Source: Spirogloea muscicola (taxonomy: Eukaryota > Streptophyta > Zygnematophyceae > Spirogloeales > Spirogloeaceae). Taken from it: a DNA stretch of 24,446 nt. Shown piece by piece: positions 19,118 to 24,446 of the stretch (its first letter is position 1; every line of letters starts with the position of its first letter). Below the pieces are notes generated by a model. It was given only the letters and a program-made list of their open reading frames with translations. It ran no database searches and was not told where the DNA came from. A program made the translations under genes and the position numbers. The DNA is taken from the NCBI GenBank assembly GCA_009602725.1, contig WELB01000072.1, positions 406,463-430,908 of the forward strand, read 5' to 3'.

Positions 19118-19390
19118 TCAGTAACCCCTGCTAAGCAGCCTCAGGTCAGAGAGACTGGGTTCCTGGAAGCGGGTCCCCAAGCCAGAGCCAGAGGCAGCAG
19201 CGAAGGCTCTGCCGGTACGCAGGTGCAGCGCGCGGGCCATAGACCTCGGCAGCGAGACGGCCAAGCGCATGCGGTACACCTGCGCTAGCGACCCGGCGGC
19301 ATGGAAGTCCACCGGCTCGCCATGGAAGCGGTGGACAATGGCGTGACGTGAGAGCTGGTTGAGCAGCTCGAGCCACCGGGCGCCCATCGG
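19118..19390 (-). pseudogene. ABC1/UbiB kinase-like gene fragment, copy 2
   Basis: On the minus strand the frame gives MGARWLELLNQLSRHAIVHR, then FHGEPVDFHAAGSLAQVYR and MRLA, and runs to a TGA at 19118. The Ala-rich AAGSLAQVYR is the ABC1-like signature. The sequence after MRLA (GTCTCGCTGC) looks like a splice donor of the GTC type used in neighbouring genes, so the real exon may end there. All other kinase motifs are absent. Upstream the homology breaks into sequence containing GGCCAGCCCGAAAAGAG, a piece of the hairpin repeat. The fragment ends less than 200 bp from the TM9SF start codon. Confidence 0.48.
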
Positions 19391-19556
19391 CCCGTGGCAG
19401 AGGCCAGCCCGAAAAGAGCGGAACACCACCTGGGCAAGCGACCAAGCAAGTCCAAACGGAGACCCAATCGGGGGCCGCTGACTCGCGTGGACTCCGGGCC
19501 GCTCTCCAGCGTCGCATTGAGCGGGCGCTGCCGCCGCCGCCGCGCTCGACGGCACC

Positions 19557-22500
19557 NTGCTGCTGCTGCTGCTGGCCGCCGGCGCGGCGGCGGCGCCCGG
19601 GTGGCGGCTGCCGTCCGCGTCCGAGCACCGGTACAGCCCGCGCGACCGCGTCCCGCTCCTCGCCAGCACGGTCGGGCCGTTCTGCAACCCCAGGTCGGCG
19701 CCCCCCGCCGTCAAATCAGCCGCCCGTCCGCCCACCAGATCGACGCACGCTAGCCAGCATGCCTTGATGGGAGCTCAGTGGGAGCCCGGGATGCGCCTCT
19801 CACCATCATCACCATCGCCCGACGGCCGGCGCCCGCGCCACAGCGAGACGTACCGATACTACGACCTGCCGTTCTGCAAGCCGGCGATCCCGTCGGCGCA
19901 CAAGGCTGAGGGCTTCTTCGAGGCGCTGGAAGGCTACCGCATGGTGGAGACCCCCTATGACGTCCGCTTCAGGGTCAGCCAAGAGGATGTGCTCCTCTGC
20001 AACATCACGCTCTCGATGGCCGACGTCGAGACGTTCCGGAAGGCCATCAAGGAGGACTACTACGTCGAGGTCCGCGCGCATGCAGCTGATCTGCTAAGCT
20101 TTCGCACTTGGCGTGAGACCAATGCCCGCCAGGGGCCTGGTGTAGGTAGGACTTCTTGCCACCATTGTCACCATTGCTCACACTAGCTGGTACCTTGGGT
20201 TGTTCACGGCGAGATGAAAGAGCATGGCCGCTCTGCCCCTGGCTGTTCCTCCCCTGGCTCGTCTGCAGATGTTCTTTGATGACCTTCCCACTTGGGCCTT
20301 CATTGGGAACTTTCGGAACTGGGACGGTGAGGAGGCTTATTTGCTGGCTACGCACATGCAATTTAACGTGCGCTACAACGACGACCGTGTCATAGACATC
20401 TACATCTCAACGAACGACCAGATGGTGGACATCAGCGGGGATGGTCCGCTGACAGTCAGGTTCTCCTTCTCCACGAAGTGGACGGAAGTGGACACGCCGT
20501 TCGAGCGACGCTTGGAGAAGTATACCAGGTATTCATACCTGCCTCAGAACCTGGAGACCCACGCAGTCGCCATCATCATCTCCTGCGTCACTGTCTTGCT
20601 GCTCACTGGCATCCTTGCCACAGTCCTCTGGCGCATCCTCAAGAACGCCATCCTCAGGTGGGATACCTTATCCCCCTGCCTCATAGGGTGGTGTAGCTCC
20701 ACTGCAGATCATCTGATCATCATCACACGTGGCGAGTACAAAGAATCAATGAAGTCTGCATTCCATTATGTATTCATTGAGCCTTATGCTTGCCGCGCAA
20801 GTAGCAGGGTGTAGGCTTGACAGGCTCGCAAAGGCTGCAAAGCATTGAGGACTTACTAGGGGAGTGCAGGCTTTAAGACCTCTTGTACTCGCCACGTACA
20901 CTGCCCTTGTCTCAGAAGTGTGCACTTCCAGTGCTGCTGATCCCATCGGAGCTATCAAGGGCTTTGAGGTCCGGTCCTTTGCTGGGGCTTAAATGTCTCG
21001 CTTGCCTCTCTGTTGCCGCATTTGCAGATACACTTTGGAAAGAGGGAGCGCCAATGAGCAAGAAGAGAAAGGGCAGAGAAGTATCCTTGAGGAAGATTTC
21101 AGCCTCCCGCCCCATGCCAGGTCCATTTCACGGCTCAGCAGGGTTTGAGCTGAAAGCTTGGTTCTCATATGCAGCTGGTCTCACAAGAACTTATCCTGTA
21201 ATGGTTTTATCCACGATAAGTGCGACTTTGCTGATATTGAGCCCATTGCCCCTTTTGCCGCTTGTAGCTTGTTTGCGGCGGTCATTGGCACGGGTGCGCA
21301 GCTCCTGGTAACAACCCTCTGCATCTTCGGCCTTGCTCTGACGGGCGTCATTCACCCATACAATCGGGGTTCCATATACACGGCTTCACTCGTCCTGTAC
21401 ACGCTCACAGCAGGCATAGCCAGCTATGTCTCTGCCAACCTCTACCGTCAGATGGGCGGAGACAAGTGGGTGAGCTACATTGCTTCACATTACGGTGACG
21501 GTGAAAGTGGAGGTGGCTTCTTGGCTGCCAACCCTGTCTTTCGTTGACGCTGGTGTTCAAGCATCATTGCTCGCTGCATCAGGAGTGGAACTCAAATAGG
21601 CCAATCTGGCAAATCTTTGTGGATCTGCTGGGTAAGAAAGTGCAGCTTCTTGCGTAATGACATTGGCTCCTTGTACGATGGCAGTTCTACAACGTTGTCC
21701 TGACCGCCTCTCTCTTTTGCGGGCCTCTCTTCCTGACTTTCTGCTTTAATGACATGATTGCCATCATCTACACATCTAGCCGCGCGCTGTCTTTCAACAA
21801 CATTGTTATCATCTTTGTCATCCTGGCCCTTGTTACCTTCCCACTAACGGTGAGTGGGAGCTATTGTTGGTACTTGATGATAATGGCCTAGACGCTGAGG
21901 AGATGAGTTGGATACTGCTGCATGGCCAGCATCCTCCTGCCTATCTCTGGCTTGCATATGCAAGCCGAAGGAACCCTCTGCAGGGGCGCAGGTCAGGCAG
22001 AGACGAGCACGTAAGCAGATCAAGATCAGAGTGTGCAGTTATGTAAGTCCTGCAGCTTGATAATTCAGCTCAACGTGCAACTGCTTGTCTAAGAATACAC
22101 TGTGGGCCTGCACCCAGGTCCTAGGTTGCATTGTGGGGAAACATAGCAAGAGTGACCTCTGGGCACCATGTCATACTATCAACTATACACGCGAGACTTC
22201 CACCCTGCCATGGTACAGGCAGGCCGTTCCCCAGGTATGCCACTTAAATGATCAATTGCATGGCTTCAGGGAAGGAAGGCGCAATTTGACACTCCATGCA
22301 GCTGTTGTCCTCAGCTTCTTCACTGCAACTTATCGACCTCATGGATGACCTTTTCACAATGCTGACAAGTATTTCCTACTGGGATATGAGTGTCCCCCTT
22401 AGCCAGCTCATTACCCAGTTAACAGGACATATGTAAGGCTAGAATTGGTCTCCCTTTCAATTTCATGCGCACTGCGCGCCTTCTCTCTCACTGTGTGATG

Positions 22501-23132
22501 CCTTGAGATGGGGTACACATCTGCATCTATATTGACAGGATAGGCCTGTACATCTTGCCTAAAGCGAAGCACGTCTGCTGCTTTGCACCCATCGCGAGCA
22601 GATGGCGATGGCGGGCCTCGCGCCATTCAGTGGTGTTTACGTCGAGCTGTACTACCTATTTGCAACTGTGTGGGGCTTCAAAATGTACACCATCTACAGC
22701 ATCCTCTTTGTCGTCTTCATCATGCTGCTCATTGTGACAGCCCTCATCGCAGTTGCAGTAACCTACTTCCAGCTCGCAAACAAGAACCATGAGTGGTGGT
22801 GGCGCTCGGTATTGTGTGGGGGTTCCACTGGCATCTACATCTACGGCTACTGCTTCTACTACTACTATGCACTTAGCGACATGCAGGGTCTTCTGCAGAT
22901 ATCCTTCTTCTTTGGCTACATGGCATGCCTGTGCTACGGCTTATGCCTTATGCTCGCTTCAGTCGGTTACTGTGCCTCGTTCCTCTTCGTGCGCTATATA
23001 TACCAATATGGCACGAAGACCTCATGCGAGGAGCTCACAAGGGAGACTGCAAGCAAGTGCACGTACACGATGGAAGAGCACTTGCTGCACACAACTGAGG
23101 GGTCTGACAGCTCCTCAGTGCAAGTTTGCTAA
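19557..23132 (+). CDS. TM9SF / EMP70 nonaspanin family membrane protein
   Basis: Nonaspanins are nine-span Golgi/endosomal proteins that help sort membrane cargo. Eight exons close in phase to 650 aa: 19557-19693, 19844-20069, 20269-20657, 21028-21120, 21175-21469, 21685-21849, 22118-22234 and 22602-23132. The start codon reads NTG in an ACCNTGC context, presumably ATG. A Leu/Ala signal peptide (about residues 1-14) precedes a luminal domain with GPFCNPSETYRYYDLPFC and DDLPTWAFIGNFRNWDG. The first membrane span is at about 220-242, followed by the RILKNAILR loop. The multispan part has VIGTGAQLLVTT, SANLYRQMGGDKW, LPWYRQAVPQ, MAMAGLAPFSGVYVELYYLF, ALTYFQLA-like VAVTYFQLANKNHEWWWRSV and SFFFGYMACLCYG. 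The C-terminus carries an extension past FVRYIYQ and lacks the usual KXD/E tail. The intron 4 donor (GCCAG|GTCCAT) was fixed by phase. Confidence 0.93.
22435..22487 (+). repeat. 53-bp dispersed repeat inside TM9SF intron 7
   Basis: This sequence, starting AAGGCTAGAATTGG and ending GCGCGCCTTCTCTC, matches the reverse complement of 18773-18825 at 50 of 53 positions. It sits in the intron between exons 7 and 8 of the TM9SF gene, so the family can insert into transcribed DNA. Confidence 0.78.
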
Positions 23133-23853
23133 GCTTAAGTCCTTGTGCAGAAGTGACATAGCACCTCTTAAGGAAACCACTGCTTATCTGTAACAATATT
23201 GCACAACATACAGTGCTGTGGATGTGGGGACTCTTAGTGCTGTCATACTTCAGCTTGCCTAGGAGGTGCAGCAGTGGCTGGTCCATCTCTTTCAGGTACG
23301 AGTCTCAGGGGCTGCAAGTTTGCTGATACTCGTCACACTGCCATGATCGTCACAGCATCAGCAGCACTATGCTAGCATGCTGGCAGCAGCTCACCTGCCG
23401 CCGCCGCTTAGTGCAGGTGCCCTGAAAGAGCAGCTGCCTCTTCCAATGGTGCATGAGCCCTGGCATCACACCTGCGGTGCTCGAAGCAACACCTACAACA
23501 TTGCAATCTGGACAATCTCAGTGGAAGCCCGGCCCCTTTAGACACTGCCCATGCCTTTGAGCTGGCCTTTCCCAGCTTACCATAAGAGCTTACTTCAGAT
23601 TAGCCATCGCCCCCCCCCCCCATTTTGTATCAGCTTCTTGTACTGCTTAGCAGCAGGTGATGTACATTTGGTAATGTGCTTGCCATTGTACTTGGCCACA
23701 CAGGCCCTCCATCACTTGATACTCACTCCAGAATGTTTGTACTGGAAGCTCGTCTTGCTCTTAGTTCAGCGATCCCTCCGCTTGCTTCGAGCTAGGGGCA
23801 GGTGTTCAGTGATGCAGGGCCTGATTGGCCAAGTCTGAAGGCAAGCACTACAG
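23133..23853. other. TM9SF downstream region
   Basis: No gene is supportable. A TGTAA pentamer at 23189-23193, 57 bases after the stop, may be the poly(A) signal. A homopolymer run of about ten C lies near 23610. The open frame at 23551-23838 runs through this tract and has no recognisable content. Confidence 0.4.
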
Positions 23854-24395
23854 ATGTACACCTACACTGCCGCTAAGCGGACCCGCAGCAAGTACAGGTC
23901 GCTGAATGGTAATCGGATACCAACCGGCCCCATTGCGGAAGCTGGGCCTAGGACAGCCGTGACTGCTTCTCCTGGCAAAGATGAGACCCTCCGTATGCAC
24001 CTGGCTGGCATTCACAGCCGCTCTTGTCGTACCAGCAGCCGCATACATTCCCTCAGCTCATCTGGCTACCTATTGCTGACGTGGTGGGTACTTAAGAGCG
24101 CCCTGCCTGCCTAGCCCGTGGCTCCGCTAATCTAGTCATGAATACCCTCAGTGAGCAATCACTGATTGGCTGGCTGTTACAGCTGGAAGAGCTGTTAGCC
24201 ATCACAACCGCTCTCTTAAGTACCAGCAGCCGCAACTTTCTCCTGGCGGGCCGCTTCAGAAGTCACCGTGTACTCAGGCTCGTCGGCTGACGAGAAGGCG
24301 GATACGGTGCCCAGTTGGCGCCCTGAAGGCGTGCCACGTGGCAGAGGCTTGCTCCCCAGGCCTCCCGCCTCTCTGCCGCCGCCGCCTCCACCGCA

Positions 24396-24438
<43 letters not shown>

Positions 24439-24446
24439 ACGTCGCC
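23854..24446. other. Coding-like sequence at window edge, strand unresolved
   Basis: Bases 23854-24048 and 24217-24446 look coding but are open on both strands. Plus: MYTYTAAKRTRSKYRSLNGN at 23854, after an acceptor-like CACTACAG. A later block reads SEVTVYSGSSADEKADTVPS, then WRPEGVPRGRGLLPRPP, running into poly-Pro. Minus: a poly-Gly start followed by GLGSKPLPRGTPSGRQLGTV and EPEYTVTSEAARQEKVAAA with a donor-like GCTGCTG|GTACTT. It could splice in phase to EAVTAVLGPASAMGPVGIRL. The (CCG) tract at the right edge, a mark of gene starts in this window, slightly favours a minus-strand gene entering from the right. No family was recognised for either reading. Confidence 0.3.
24397..24438. repeat. 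(CCG)14 trinucleotide tract
   Basis: Fourteen uninterrupted CCG units, with further CCG/CCT/CCA units before them from about 24375. Depending on strand it would encode poly-Pro or poly-Gly if translated. Confidence 0.9.

Noticed and set aside
1-24446. tRNA, rRNA, CRISPR arrays, prokaryotic operons or viral genes
   Set aside because: No cloverleaf with A/B boxes, no regularly spaced direct repeats, no ribosomal RNA signature and no viral protein motifs were seen; the gene structure is that of an intron-rich nuclear genome.

Overview
This is a stretch of nuclear DNA from a eukaryote, most likely a green alga or other member of the plant lineage. The genes are broken by many GT-AG introns of roughly 100-250 bases, and most acceptors end in (T/C)GCAG. 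Gene starts are very GC-rich and sit next to (CCG)n tracts, while introns and intergenic DNA are richer in A+T. The PEX14 and NAA25 products read most like land-plant members of their families. I cannot name the species. There are two ambiguous bases, at 4310 and 19557.

Layout. 1-4500: a repeat-rich intergenic region. It holds a small inverted-repeat element (23-135), a fragment of an ABC1/UbiB-type kinase gene (176-424, minus), pieces of the same repeats, and a GC-rich block (3784-4182) that could be the first exon of an unidentified minus-strand gene. 4555-5628 (+): a two-exon gene for a KCTD/Kv-T1-type BTB protein. 6350-10449 (-): a ten-exon gene for the peroxisomal docking protein PEX14, tail-to-tail with the BTB gene. 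10928-16978 (+): an eighteen-exon gene for NAA25/MDM20, the auxiliary subunit of the NatB N-terminal acetyltransferase. It is head-to-head with PEX14 across about 480 bp containing (CCG)n and (GGCGAC)n tracts. 17000-19480: a second repeat-rich region with two more ABC1-like fragments in opposite orientations and more copies of the small repeats. 19557-23132 (+): an eight-exon gene for a TM9SF/EMP70 nonaspanin (650 aa). 23850-24446: coding-like sequence of unresolved strand, ending in a (CCG)14 tract at the window edge.

The exon models for PEX14, NAA25 and TM9SF were built by hand from reading frame, splice phase and family resemblance. In all three the phases close exactly, giving 687, 1079 and 650 aa. 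The four recognised genes belong to unrelated housekeeping processes (peroxisome import, N-terminal acetylation, Golgi/endosomal membrane sorting, a BTB adaptor), so nothing suggests a functional cluster. I found no new multi-gene system. The most interesting material is the repeat biology: a miniature inverted-repeat element family and recurrent ABC1-like gene fragments lying together. Also notable are an excess of GTC-type splice donors and a TM9SF protein without the usual Golgi-retention tail.
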